Of a stretch of DNA of 64,000 bases, positions 8,333 through 16,225 are shown piece after piece. Numbering within the stretch: position 1 is the stretch's first letter; the number at the start of each line of letters is the position of its first letter. The notes under the pieces are model-generated. The model was not told the origin of the DNA. It saw nothing but the letters and a program-made list of their open reading frames with translations, and ran no database searches. Source of the DNA: Bacteroidota bacterium (GTDB lineage: Bacteria; Bacteroidota; Bacteroidia; Bacteroidales; UBA7960); assembly GCA_007694165.1 (NCBI GenBank), contig RECE01000222.1:1-64000 (forward strand), written 5' to 3'. Position numbers and translations under genes: made by a program.

Positions 8333-9208
8333 TTATTTTTCCTTTTCCAGAATAACACGTGCATGCTCTATTTCTTCGAGGTGCTTCTTGCTTACCTGGG
8401 GAAATTCCAGTTGAAGCGACTTTAGCTTTTCCACAATTATTCTGCTGATAACAAGTCTCATATACCATTTCTTATCGGCGGGAATCACATACCATGGGGC
8501 CATTTTGTGATTGGTGTTTTCGAGCATTAGCTGGTAGGCTTGCTGGTAAGGATCCCAGTATTGCCTTTCCGACACATCTCCCATCTCAAATTTCCAGTTT
8601 TTGGAAGCATTGTCAATTCTTGAAAGAAAACGTTTTTTTTGTTCGTCTTTTGATACATTGAGAAAAAACTTCAATATCATGTACCCGTTATTGATGTAAT
8701 ATTTTTCAATATTAACAATATCAGCGTATCGTTGACTCCAGAATTTTTCGTCCGTATGAAGTTTGGAATGATAAAAGGGGAGATTTTGCCTTTGCAACAA
8801 TTGGGGATGGATTCTGGCAATGAGCACTTCTTCATAATAAGAGCGGTTGAAAATCCCGATATGACCTCTTTCGGGCATGGCCTTCATGCATCTCCACATA
8901 TAATCGTGGGCCAGCTCTTCGGCAGATGGAGCCTTAAAGCTCACAACCTTGCATCCCTGCGGGTTTACCCCCGACATTACATGTTTTATCACGCCGTCTT
9001 TACCAGCGGCATCCATAGCCTGCAAAATTATCAGCACACCTTGTCTGCTCTGGGCGTATAGCTTGCTTTGCAGCAGCCTTAACTGACCAATTTGTTGTTC
9101 AAATTCTTCCTGCGTGTCTTTTTTGGATTCATAGTTTTCAGAAAATGCAGTATCAAAAGCCCTTATCTTACCTTTTGTCTGAAAAAGAAAATCGTTGCTG
9201 TTTACCAT
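8333..9208 (-). CDS. Polyphosphate kinase 2 family (class III-like) polyphosphate:nucleotide phosphotransferase
   Basis: A 291-residue PPK2-family protein. The Walker A-like loop is AMDAAGKDG (64-72), the lid and substrate region contains SGVNPQGCKVVSFKAPS, and the Walker B-like segment IGIFNRSYYE (117-126) follows. The sequence is of the TIGR03709 (polyP--nucleotide phosphotransferase) type. It should phosphorylate AMP/ADP-type nucleotides with polyphosphate as donor; the exact nucleotide preference cannot be read from sequence. ATG start at 9208, and 68 bp separate its stop from the kinase start. No ppk1 or ppx is in the window. Confidence 0.9.
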   Translation of the reverse strand: MVNSNDFLFQTKGKIRAFDTAFSENYESKKDTQEEFEQQIGQLRLLQSKLYAQSRQGVLIILQAMDAAGKDGVIKHVMSGVNPQGCKVVSFKAPSAEELAHDYMWRCMKAMPERGHIGIFNRSYYEEVLIARIHPQLLQRQNLPFYHSKLHTDEKFWSQRYADIVNIEKYYINNGYMILKFFLNVSKDEQKKRFLSRIDNASKNWKFEMGDVSERQYWDPYQQAYQLMLENTNHKMAPWYVIPADKKWYMRLVISRIIVEKLKSLQLEFPQVSKKHLEEIEHARVILEKEK

Positions 9209-9378
9209 TGGAATCGATTATAGTAAATGACTGTTTTCCCGGAAAAAAGCCATGCAATGCAAATTAAAAATATGAGTGTCCGGTTAACTTTTAGATTTGT
9301 TGATGACAGACCTCAAGCTACGTTCGGGGTGACAAAAACTACCGTAAAAATAACTATAAATTGCACTTATAGCTCAAA

Positions 9379-11985
9379 TTAATCATCCCATTCGATGATA
9401 AATCGTCCCTTTTCTCTTTCTTCAATCTCTTTTTGCTGTTTCTGTCTTTGTGTAGGTTCGGCCAGAGTGCCGTCGGGAAGGGTATCTCTGCTGCCTAATC
9501 CAAACTCGGTTCTGAAAACCTCTCTCAGGTTTTGTCCTTCCTTTTTGAGATCTTCCCGTAGTTTTTCGCGCACACTGTGCCTGTCGTAGCGGAAAACAGG
9601 CTCATCAATGGTGCCGGTAACCAGCAGGAAGAGTGTGGTACGCCCCAGCCCGTCATCAATAATGTCGCCATATTGTTCCTGAGGATTGCGACTTTCCCGG
9701 TTTCTGCGGGCCAGCAGGTCAGACAACAATATCTGCAGGCGGTAGTTGATTTCGTTATTAAAGGAGTGTTCGCCCGAGAGCCTGATATTGATGGCATTGG
9801 AATTGATTTCCATGTCGGGGATAATGATTTTCTGATCCTTGATGCGAATCTGGTTTTCAATTGTAGAGAACTTAACCTGGTTGAGGTCACCCACCCTGAT
9901 GAAGCGCGAGAGTGCCAGCATGGGTTTGTAGTTCAGAAGTTCACCATTCTCCACCTTTATATCAGCAGTTGTTTCCAGCGCATTCCAGTCAATTTCGAGC
10001 TCAGGACTCCACCGGGAAACAAACCGCGTATTTGCAGTAATACGCCCCCTGATATTTTCATAGCCAATGCTCTGCTGGCCAAAATTGCCCATCTGGTAAA
10101 ACAACTGGTAAACGTCAACATTGTTAATGGTGGCTTCGCAACCCATAACAAGGTATTGATCATTTTTACCATTAATATAACCCGAAGCATTGATGGTACC
10201 TTGCATGGTAGCAAGCGAAATGTTGCCGGCATGAAAAACCTGATCGCGCATGCTGAGAATACCCTTTACTTTCTCTGCTTCAAATTTTCGAAAAGCAAGT
10301 CTTTGAATACCCGCATCAAGGCGAAAATCTATTTTATCCGACAGTGTGAGCCTGTAAGTGGTATCACTCTCACTAACACTATGTTGCAGCAGCTCATTAA
10401 AGTTCAGGTTGCCCGATTGAAGGCTGGCATCTACAAAAAGCCTTTGATCTTCAAGAAAGAGCCAGGGCAAAACATTTCTGAAATATCCCTTCATGTTGAA
10501 ATCACTGGAAGAGGCATTGCCCTTAAAACTGTTTACAACAATATCATTGTTGTTGAACCGGAAATCGGCGTTAATGTTATTGTAATCAAGGTTATCGTCT
10601 TTGAGCCTGAAGTCAAGATTCCGCGAAGTGATAACTCCTCTTACCTGACTGGCCATGAAATGATAGGCGGTAAACTTTTTGTTTTCATCCAGTTTTCCCT
10701 TAAACTCTATATCAATAAGTAAATCACCGGAAGCTTTTTCGATTTTCTCAATTTGCAGAAACCTTTGCCATTCATCGGCATTAATGTTGGAAAATATTTT
10801 TACGTCAAGCCGGGGTTCGTCAAAGTTGAAAATTGTCGCATCGCCCCGTATCTCCCCTTTGTTCAAAACGGTATGGAGATTTCTGATATCCAGGGTAGAG
10901 GTAGAAGTATTTCGTCGTGGCCCGTTATCAAAAGATGCATCAAAAGAAAGTTTTTCAAACTTTAATCCGGCCTTTCGATGATGCATTTCGCCGTTGCTGA
11001 TGCCAAAATCTGCCTGTACAAAGGGTTTAACAACATTACTGAAAGTACCCTTGATGGTAGCATCAAAATAAAACTCACCTTTGCTTCTGTAGCCTTCAAA
11101 ATACTTTGCATACTGGGGAGGCAAATCAGCAATAAAGTTTTCAAGTTTTATATTTCTGCCCGAAATATTAATATCAGTATACACATGGTCTCCTGACAGA
11201 TCAACAGAGCCTTCGGCAAGAAAAGCATGACTTCCAAAGGTGAAATTTCCGTTTCTGAAAGTAAAGAGATTGTTGTTCTGCACATCTGTTTCAATGTCGA
11301 AAACCATTTTGGTATTTCCTGCTATGAACGCCTTGTCAATGATAATCTCCCCCACCATCATCTCCCCTCTTGATTGCAGAAGGTAATTGTCGCGCGCAAA
11401 ATTGCCCCCCAGGGTAGCTCTTTGAATATCAAAATGAAGCTTATGACCTCCCCTCATATCCCAGTACCGGTATTCCATTCGGGTAAAAGTCATTTTATTC
11501 AACTGAAACTCCATATCACTTTTCGATGGAGTTCCTTCAAGGGCGGTGCTCCAGAAAGTATAGTTATTTGAGCCATCTTCAAACATCTTCATATGAAAAT
11601 AGCCGTCGATAACTTCAGCTTGTTTTATGGTATAATCCTTACGAATTATATCCATCAAACTAAACTGAAAGAAAATTCTTGATGCAACCAAAAGGGTGTC
11701 TTTGGGAGAGCTATCGATGGCTTCGAGCATGGTGACATTTCTTAACGAAATGGAAGCCAGGGGAAAGTTCCTGAAAAGGTTTACAGAAATATCTTCAATA
11801 AACACCTCTGTTTTCAGGCCCTTGTTGATCTGGTTTACAAAATGTTGCTTGATATTGTCGCGGTAAACCCATCCCAGCGTGGCAAGCAAAATCACCATTG
11901 CCACCAGAAATATCAGGCCCGACAAAAGTGTCAACCTGATAAATTGCAGTATTTTCTGCTTGTTTTCCTTGATAAATATTACCAT
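9379..11985 (-). CDS. AsmA-like envelope protein
   Basis: An 868-residue protein with one N-terminal membrane helix (about 15-38) followed by a very long, repeated beta-strand pattern of the AsmA/TamB-like lipid-transport superfamily. There is an AsmA N-terminal segment (FINQINKGL-type, with LFRNFPLASISLRNVTM) and an AsmA C-terminal region around 600-800. The tail (about 810-868) is charged and probably disordered. Family knowledge: such proteins bridge inner and outer membranes and move phospholipids. It stands alone, and the closest upstream gene is the pseudouridine synthase 97 bp away on the same strand. Confidence 0.85.
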   Translation of the reverse strand: MVIFIKENKQKILQFIRLTLLSGLIFLVAMVILLATLGWVYRDNIKQHFVNQINKGLKTEVFIEDISVNLFRNFPLASISLRNVTMLEAIDSSPKDTLLVASRIFFQFSLMDIIRKDYTIKQAEVIDGYFHMKMFEDGSNNYTFWSTALEGTPSKSDMEFQLNKMTFTRMEYRYWDMRGGHKLHFDIQRATLGGNFARDNYLLQSRGEMMVGEIIIDKAFIAGNTKMVFDIETDVQNNNLFTFRNGNFTFGSHAFLAEGSVDLSGDHVYTDINISGRNIKLENFIADLPPQYAKYFEGYRSKGEFYFDATIKGTFSNVVKPFVQADFGISNGEMHHRKAGLKFEKLSFDASFDNGPRRNTSTSTLDIRNLHTVLNKGEIRGDATIFNFDEPRLDVKIFSNINADEWQRFLQIEKIEKASGDLLIDIEFKGKLDENKKFTAYHFMASQVRGVITSRNLDFRLKDDNLDYNNINADFRFNNNDIVVNSFKGNASSSDFNMKGYFRNVLPWLFLEDQRLFVDASLQSGNLNFNELLQHSVSESDTTYRLTLSDKIDFRLDAGIQRLAFRKFEAEKVKGILSMRDQVFHAGNISLATMQGTINASGYINGKNDQYLVMGCEATINNVDVYQLFYQMGNFGQQSIGYENIRGRITANTRFVSRWSPELEIDWNALETTADIKVENGELLNYKPMLALSRFIRVGDLNQVKFSTIENQIRIKDQKIIIPDMEINSNAINIRLSGEHSFNNEINYRLQILLSDLLARRNRESRNPQEQYGDIIDDGLGRTTLFLLVTGTIDEPVFRYDRHSVREKLREDLKKEGQNLREVFRTEFGLGSRDTLPDGTLAEPTQRQKQQKEIEEREKGRFIIEWDD

Positions 11986-12082
11986 ACAGTTACAGGAAAA
12001 AGGAGCTGTTTGTGCCTTTTGCAGGTGAGGCCCCGTGAAAAACTATCAATGGTAAATAAAAAGCAGATGGTGAGAACAAGTA

Positions 12083-12940
12083 TTATTTGATCATCATCAG
12101 GAAGTTCACTTCCTTTTCAGTGAGATACCGCCAGTGTCCGCGAGGCAAATCCTTTTTGGTTAATCCGGCAACCATTACCCTGTCGAGCCTTACTACCTTA
12201 TAATCATAGGATTCGAAAATCCTTCGCACTATCCTGTTTTGGCCGGAGTGAAGTTTGATTCCCACCTGGGTTCTGTCGTTGTCTTTTCCGGTATATGCCA
12301 TCTCATCGGGAACGATTCTTTCATCATCCAAATCAACCCCATTCTGTATTTCAACAAAATCGTTTCTTGTCAGGGGCTTGTCGAGTTGAACATGATACAG
12401 TTTCTTTACTCCATGCTTTGGGTGTGTAAGTCTCTTGGTCAATTCGCCATCATTTGTCATAATCAACAAACCGGTAGTATTTCTGTCCAGGCGACCCACA
12501 GGAAAAATACGCTGATCTCCTGCACCTTTCACCAGGTCCATCACTGTTCTTCGTCCCTGGGGATCTGTTGCTGTGGTTATATAATCCTTGGGCTTGTTGA
12601 GCAGAACATATACTTTTTTCTCAGCTTGCAATTTTTTACCATTGTAAACTACAACGTCGGTGGGCTTAACTTTCGTACCCAGCTCTGTAACTATTTTTCC
12701 ATTTACACTGATTACACCTTCCGCAATGAGATTGTCTGCCTCGCGTCGGGAACAAACGCCAGAATTGGCTATAAATTTATTGAGCCTTATGAGTGTATCC
12801 TGATCTTCAAAACTGCCGGATGCACTGCTTTTTTCCTGGCTGGATTCTGTAGTTCCGGTTGGGCCTTTTTTGTAAGGAGAGCTTACATTCTTTTTTCGCC
12901 CATAAGGTGAAAATTTTTTACTCACTTTCTTTTTGTTCAT
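12083..12940 (-). CDS. RsuA/RluB-family pseudouridine synthase
   Basis: A 285-residue rRNA pseudouridine synthase. A basic, disordered N-terminus (1-48) precedes an S4 RNA-binding domain (about 49-105, IRLNKFIANSGVCSRREAD) and the catalytic domain with D152 in GRLDRNTTGLLI. The C-terminal QNRIVRRIFESYDYKVVRLDR block is characteristic of the RsuA/RluB/RluE/RluF group. I place the start at 12940 (MNKKKVSKK): codons upstream to 13054 add 38 residues without family similarity. RluB (23S U2605) is the usual Bacteroidetes member, but the site is not provable here. Confidence 0.9.
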   Translation of the reverse strand: MNKKKVSKKFSPYGRKKNVSSPYKKGPTGTTESSQEKSSASGSFEDQDTLIRLNKFIANSGVCSRREADNLIAEGVISVNGKIVTELGTKVKPTDVVVYNGKKLQAEKKVYVLLNKPKDYITTATDPQGRRTVMDLVKGAGDQRIFPVGRLDRNTTGLLIMTNDGELTKRLTHPKHGVKKLYHVQLDKPLTRNDFVEIQNGVDLDDERIVPDEMAYTGKDNDRTQVGIKLHSGQNRIVRRIFESYDYKVVRLDRVMVAGLTKKDLPRGHWRYLTEKEVNFLMMIK

Positions 12941-13091
12941 CTTTATCCGTATCAATAATAACTGTTTCAACCTTTCAGAGAACTGTAATGTGTTGAATAG
13001 CTGAGATATTCCATTCTTTTTATTAGCCCGGCCAACCCATAAAAAAAGGGACATTCACTATTTAATGTCCCCCTAACTGAAAGAATGCGGG

Positions 13092-13382
13092 CTACTTATG
13101 CAGTTCGCCCAGCTTTTCAAATGCATCATCCGTTTTTTTCAGCATCTGGCTTTGAATTTCATTAAACCAGTTTTTCTTCTCGCTGCTTTTTAGTCCTTCG
13201 CCCGGATGATTGATCTTGTGGATCAGTTCATTCCTGAGATTAACCGCGTCTTCTATAACTTCATCAATTACCGGCTTTATCTCTTCTTTGTTCTGAGACA
13301 GGTGGTAATGAAGGAAGCACGTCTCTATTACTTCATTGGTAAGGAAGTTAATGTCTTTTTTGAGGTTCTTTTTACTTGCCAT
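13092..13382 (-). CDS. Small helical hypothetical protein
   Basis: A 96-residue, charged, almost wholly helical soluble protein (MASKKNLKKDINFLTNEV..., EVIEDAVNLRNELIHKIN, MLKKTDDAFEKLGEL). No catalytic or binding motif is visible. A perfect -7 element TATCTTTG lies on the minus strand at 13406-13413, about 24 bp before the start codon, which supports real expression with a very short leader. Function unknown to me. Confidence 0.7.
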   Translation of the reverse strand: MASKKNLKKDINFLTNEVIETCFLHYHLSQNKEEIKPVIDEVIEDAVNLRNELIHKINHPGEGLKSSEKKNWFNEIQSQMLKKTDDAFEKLGELHK

Positions 13383-13584
13383 TTCTTAAAATTTAATTTT
13401 GGGTGCAAAGATACGAAATTCACTTAAACAACAGCTCTTGTTTGCGGAGTCTGTTGGAAACAATTTTTACAGTCAAATATCAGCAGTTATGGCTTTCACC
13501 AAAGTCTTTATTTATCATTGAAAAGTTGAGAGGCAGCAAGCGTTTTAGCATTCGTAAAACCCTGCTATCACGAAGTTGTATTTC

Positions 13585-13851
13585 TTATAACGCCAGAATA
13601 TTTTCTATGGAGGAAGCCTTTTGATAGACATCAATAATATCGGTGGAGCTATCCATCTCCTGTTTGGCAGTTATGCTGATAAACTTACCGGATTTGGACT
13701 CATTGCGATAAATCGTCGCATTGCTGTCAAACAATGCCTCAACCAATGCAATTTTTTCTATTTCGGCCGGCACTATAAATTTGAACATGTAGATCAAAGG
13801 CCAGTTTGTATTGGCGTCAAGTTGCTTTTTAAGAGAATGAAGCTTATCCAT
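13585..13851 (-). CDS. DUF493 (YbeD-like) family protein
   Basis: An 88-residue protein with the ferredoxin-like alpha/beta pattern of DUF493/YbeD: WPLIYMFKFIVP strand, EKIALVEALF helix, ATIYRNESKSGKFISITAKQEM strands, and DIIDVYQKASSIENIL helix. YbeD of E. coli is structurally similar to allosteric regulatory domains, and its function is unclear. It lies between the helical small protein and the FKBP gene on the same strand, 132 bp after the latter. Confidence 0.8.
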   Translation of the reverse strand: MDKLHSLKKQLDANTNWPLIYMFKFIVPAEIEKIALVEALFDSNATIYRNESKSGKFISITAKQEMDSSTDIIDVYQKASSIENILAL

Positions 13852-13983
13852 TCTGAAATCGGATTTGGTTTATGAATGATGGCCCCTGCAAAACATTGCC
13901 AGGACGATGCTTTGAGAGCATATTGCCTTTACAGATTATAAGTTAGAATAAAATGCGGGATATACCCCTTGTGCTGAAGAGGA

Positions 13984-14469
13984 TTACTTGGAAGCAATGT
14001 CAATGATTTCAAATTCAAATACCAGGCATGAATGGCGGGGAATAGCACTTCCGTAAGGAGGCCACTGCCCATAACCCAAAGCCGATGGAATCATCAATAT
14101 ACCTTTACCTCCGTTTTTGAACAAAGGAATCCCAATTTGCCAGCCCCTGATGGTATTGCCCAACTGAAGCAATGCACCATCGGCCATATCGAAGACTGTA
14201 CCGTCAATCAACATTCCGGTATAACGCATTCTTACATAGCTGCTCATGGACGGATGTGCACCATTTCCGGGATTTTCCATCACATAAAACAATCCCGAGG
14301 GATGCTCAATGGCAACTTCTTCCAAATCGTTATCACGGATATACTCAAGAATTTTTTTCCTGTCCCGCTCGGCTATTGCATCCGGGTCTTCCTTCTGACA
14401 TGACGGAAAAACTATAAACAAGCTTACAATAAGCAGTATAAAAACATTGGATTTTCTTAATAAACGCAT
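13984..14469 (-). CDS. FKBP-type peptidyl-prolyl cis-trans isomerase, lipoprotein
   Basis: A 161-residue protein. An N-terminal signal with a lipobox-like FPSC (Cys24) implies lipidation, followed by a short helical linker and an FKBP domain (about 65-161). Active-site segments are visible: YTGMLIDGTVFDMA, GWQIGIPLFKNGGKGILMIPSALGYG and the final VFEFEIIDI. It should catalyse prolyl isomerization or chaperone folding in the periplasm, likely at the outer membrane. The key Asp of FVFD appears as FD in VFDMADG. A minus-strand -7 element TAACTTTG is at 14523-14530. ATG start at 14469. Confidence 0.9.
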   Translation of the reverse strand: MRLLRKSNVFILLIVSLFIVFPSCQKEDPDAIAERDRKKILEYIRDNDLEEVAIEHPSGLFYVMENPGNGAHPSMSSYVRMRYTGMLIDGTVFDMADGALLQLGNTIRGWQIGIPLFKNGGKGILMIPSALGYGQWPPYGSAIPRHSCLVFEFEIIDIASK

Positions 14470-14663
14470 AAAAGTTCTGTTACTTGCTGGCTATTTTATT
14501 TCCTTTCTTTGGAAACCGACTGCAAAGTTACTAATTCTGAACTTACTGTAGTTACCAAAAACTTTAAAAGTAATCCAATTCAATTAAAAATTGAATTTCA
14601 ATCTTTTGGTTTTGCAAGACCTTTGGACAGTCATAGTATAACCATTGCAGTCGTAACGAGGAT

Positions 14664-15839
14664 TCATTTTATATTCAAACTCTTAACATATTCGCCCGGA
14701 GTCATTCCGGCAATTTTCTTAAATACCCTGTTAAATGTGGGTTTGGAGTTAAACCCAGCATCCCAGGCCATACCCATTATGGTGAAATTACGGGTATTCT
14801 CCTCCCGGCAAATACGTTTAAATTCCTCAACCCTGTATTGATTCACAAAGTCGAAAAAGTTTCTGTTGAGTTTACTGTTTAGAATGAAAGAAAGATATTC
14901 AGGAGTAACCCCAAGCTTTTCAGAGAGGGATGCAAGGGTAATCTCTGAATTAAGATAGGGTCGTTGTATATCCATTTGTTGAAGGAGTTCTTGCACGAAA
15001 ATCTTATCTTTATCCTTTAGGGCATTGGCCTCAGAAGCATGGATGTTTAACGACTCAATATTCGCATAAACCCTCCTGGAACTGAAAACATTTCCTTGTT
15101 TATATCCCCTGTACCCAAGAACCAGGATAAAAACGGCCTGATAGGAATAGCCAATGGACTGCAACCAATGATAAGAAAATACCCTGAATACATAATCGGT
15201 TATATACAACAAACTGGTACCGGCATAAAAAACCGCACTTGTAATCAACAAAATCCTTAGCCACGCCAGGTCAATGGACGATATTTCAGAAAAGTAATTT
15301 TTAATCCTTCTCTTGTAGTTTCTTATCAAAATCAAACCCCACACAAAATAACCCTGGGTAAAAACCGCTACCATAGATATTATTAACGGAAAAGTAATAT
15401 GTTCTTTGAAGGCTTCTGTGCGCTCCATTATGATCCTCTCTTCTGCCGACAAACGGTAAGTATTGAGAAACAGCAAACCAACAACCATCAGGAAGGGAAG
15501 AAAATGGAGCAGGTACTTGCTTTTGAACCTGAAATTTTGGGTAGTTAGTGATTTGATATAAAACCAAATGGCAGGTCCGTGTAAAAAAATTACAGGAGTA
15601 GAAGAGTTGATCAAAAAAGGGAAGGGATAATCATTTGTACGGTTATAAAGCTCAAGATAACCCAGTAACAGCGTTATTCCATAAATCAGAAACAAGCCGA
15701 AAAGAAAATAATCCGAAACACCTTTCTGTTTCCTTACCAGAATAATCCCGGCAAAAATCAGCGTTTGGTAAAACCCTATAATGAGAATAATATTCAGTAC
15801 GTTCACTCCTGTGTATTTTTTATTGCATCGCACCCCCAT
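14664..15839 (-). CDS. AraC-family transcriptional regulator with N-terminal 7TM region
   Basis: About 391 residues: seven hydrophobic segments (roughly 15-240) followed by a cytoplasmic linker and a C-terminal AraC-type double helix-turn-helix (about 285-390). The DNA-binding domain has SEITLASLSEKLGVTPEYLSFILNSK and, in the second HTH, MGMAWDAGFNSKPTFNRVFKKIAGMTPGEY, the classic AraC signature. Membrane-bound AraC regulators are frequent in Bacteroidetes; the signal is unknown. ATG at 15839 is chosen; TTG at 15848 or GTG at 15806 are alternatives. A perfect -7 TATCTTTG lies at 15940-15947 (minus). It is divergent from copA, so regulation of copA by this protein is possible but unproven. Confidence 0.87.
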   Translation of the reverse strand: MGVRCNKKYTGVNVLNIILIIGFYQTLIFAGIILVRKQKGVSDYFLFGLFLIYGITLLLGYLELYNRTNDYPFPFLINSSTPVIFLHGPAIWFYIKSLTTQNFRFKSKYLLHFLPFLMVVGLLFLNTYRLSAEERIIMERTEAFKEHITFPLIISMVAVFTQGYFVWGLILIRNYKRRIKNYFSEISSIDLAWLRILLITSAVFYAGTSLLYITDYVFRVFSYHWLQSIGYSYQAVFILVLGYRGYKQGNVFSSRRVYANIESLNIHASEANALKDKDKIFVQELLQQMDIQRPYLNSEITLASLSEKLGVTPEYLSFILNSKLNRNFFDFVNQYRVEEFKRICREENTRNFTIMGMAWDAGFNSKPTFNRVFKKIAGMTPGEYVKSLNIK

Positions 15840-15848
15840 TTGCAACAA

Positions 15849-16225
15849 ACGATTCTCCCTTATTGATTTTTAACTCCCTGGGGTGGAGATACATCTCGCA
15901 GTTTTGGTGTCTGGCGGTGCAACGATTAATTTTTGATTGCAAAGATAATCTAAAGCTCATTATTATATCCATTCAAAATTGAGGCTGCGCCAAAAGCAGT
16001 TCCCCAAATACTCTTTGAAGACTGAGGGTAAAGCTCTCAACTCATTGATAGTATGCGTCATAAAAAAGAAAAGAAAAGAAAGCACATAATAACCCATAAA
16101 AATCAATTTTCGGAATGGCCTAAAATTGCACCGCTTCGGGTTCGAACTCTTTTATTTTTCTTTTGTTTAGTGCATTGCGTAGTAGATTTACTATGCCAGT
16201 TGTGTTTCTAAAATAACAATACAAA
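15849..16225. other. Gene-free interval between the divergent araC-like and copA genes
   Basis: It holds the minus-strand -7 element TATCTTTG (15940-15947) for the AraC-like gene, an A/G-rich simple stretch near 16064-16082, and a 20-bp dyad GCGTAGTA-4-TACTATGC (16177-16196; 7 of 8 arm positions match) ending 29 bp before the copA start. No gene or RNA structure beyond these is apparent. Confidence 0.5.

Noticed and set aside
9290-9340. CTACGTTCGGGGTGACA-like fragment between the PPK2 and AsmA genes.
   Set aside because: It resembles scraps of dispersed intergenic repeats but is too short, and without paired arms, to call a repeat.
9577-10722. A 381-codon open frame on the plus strand inside the AsmA-like gene.
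   Set aside because: It is antisense to a well-supported AsmA-like protein, has no family resemblance, and its composition is that of a complementary-strand shadow.
12941-13054. N-terminal extension of the pseudouridine synthase gene.
   Set aside because: The extra 38 residues have no family similarity, while the ATG at 12940 begins a basic leader typical of this group.
16064-16082. GAAAAGAAAAGAAAG simple repeat upstream of copA.
   Set aside because: It is a short low-complexity run in A/T-rich intergenic DNA with no evident function.
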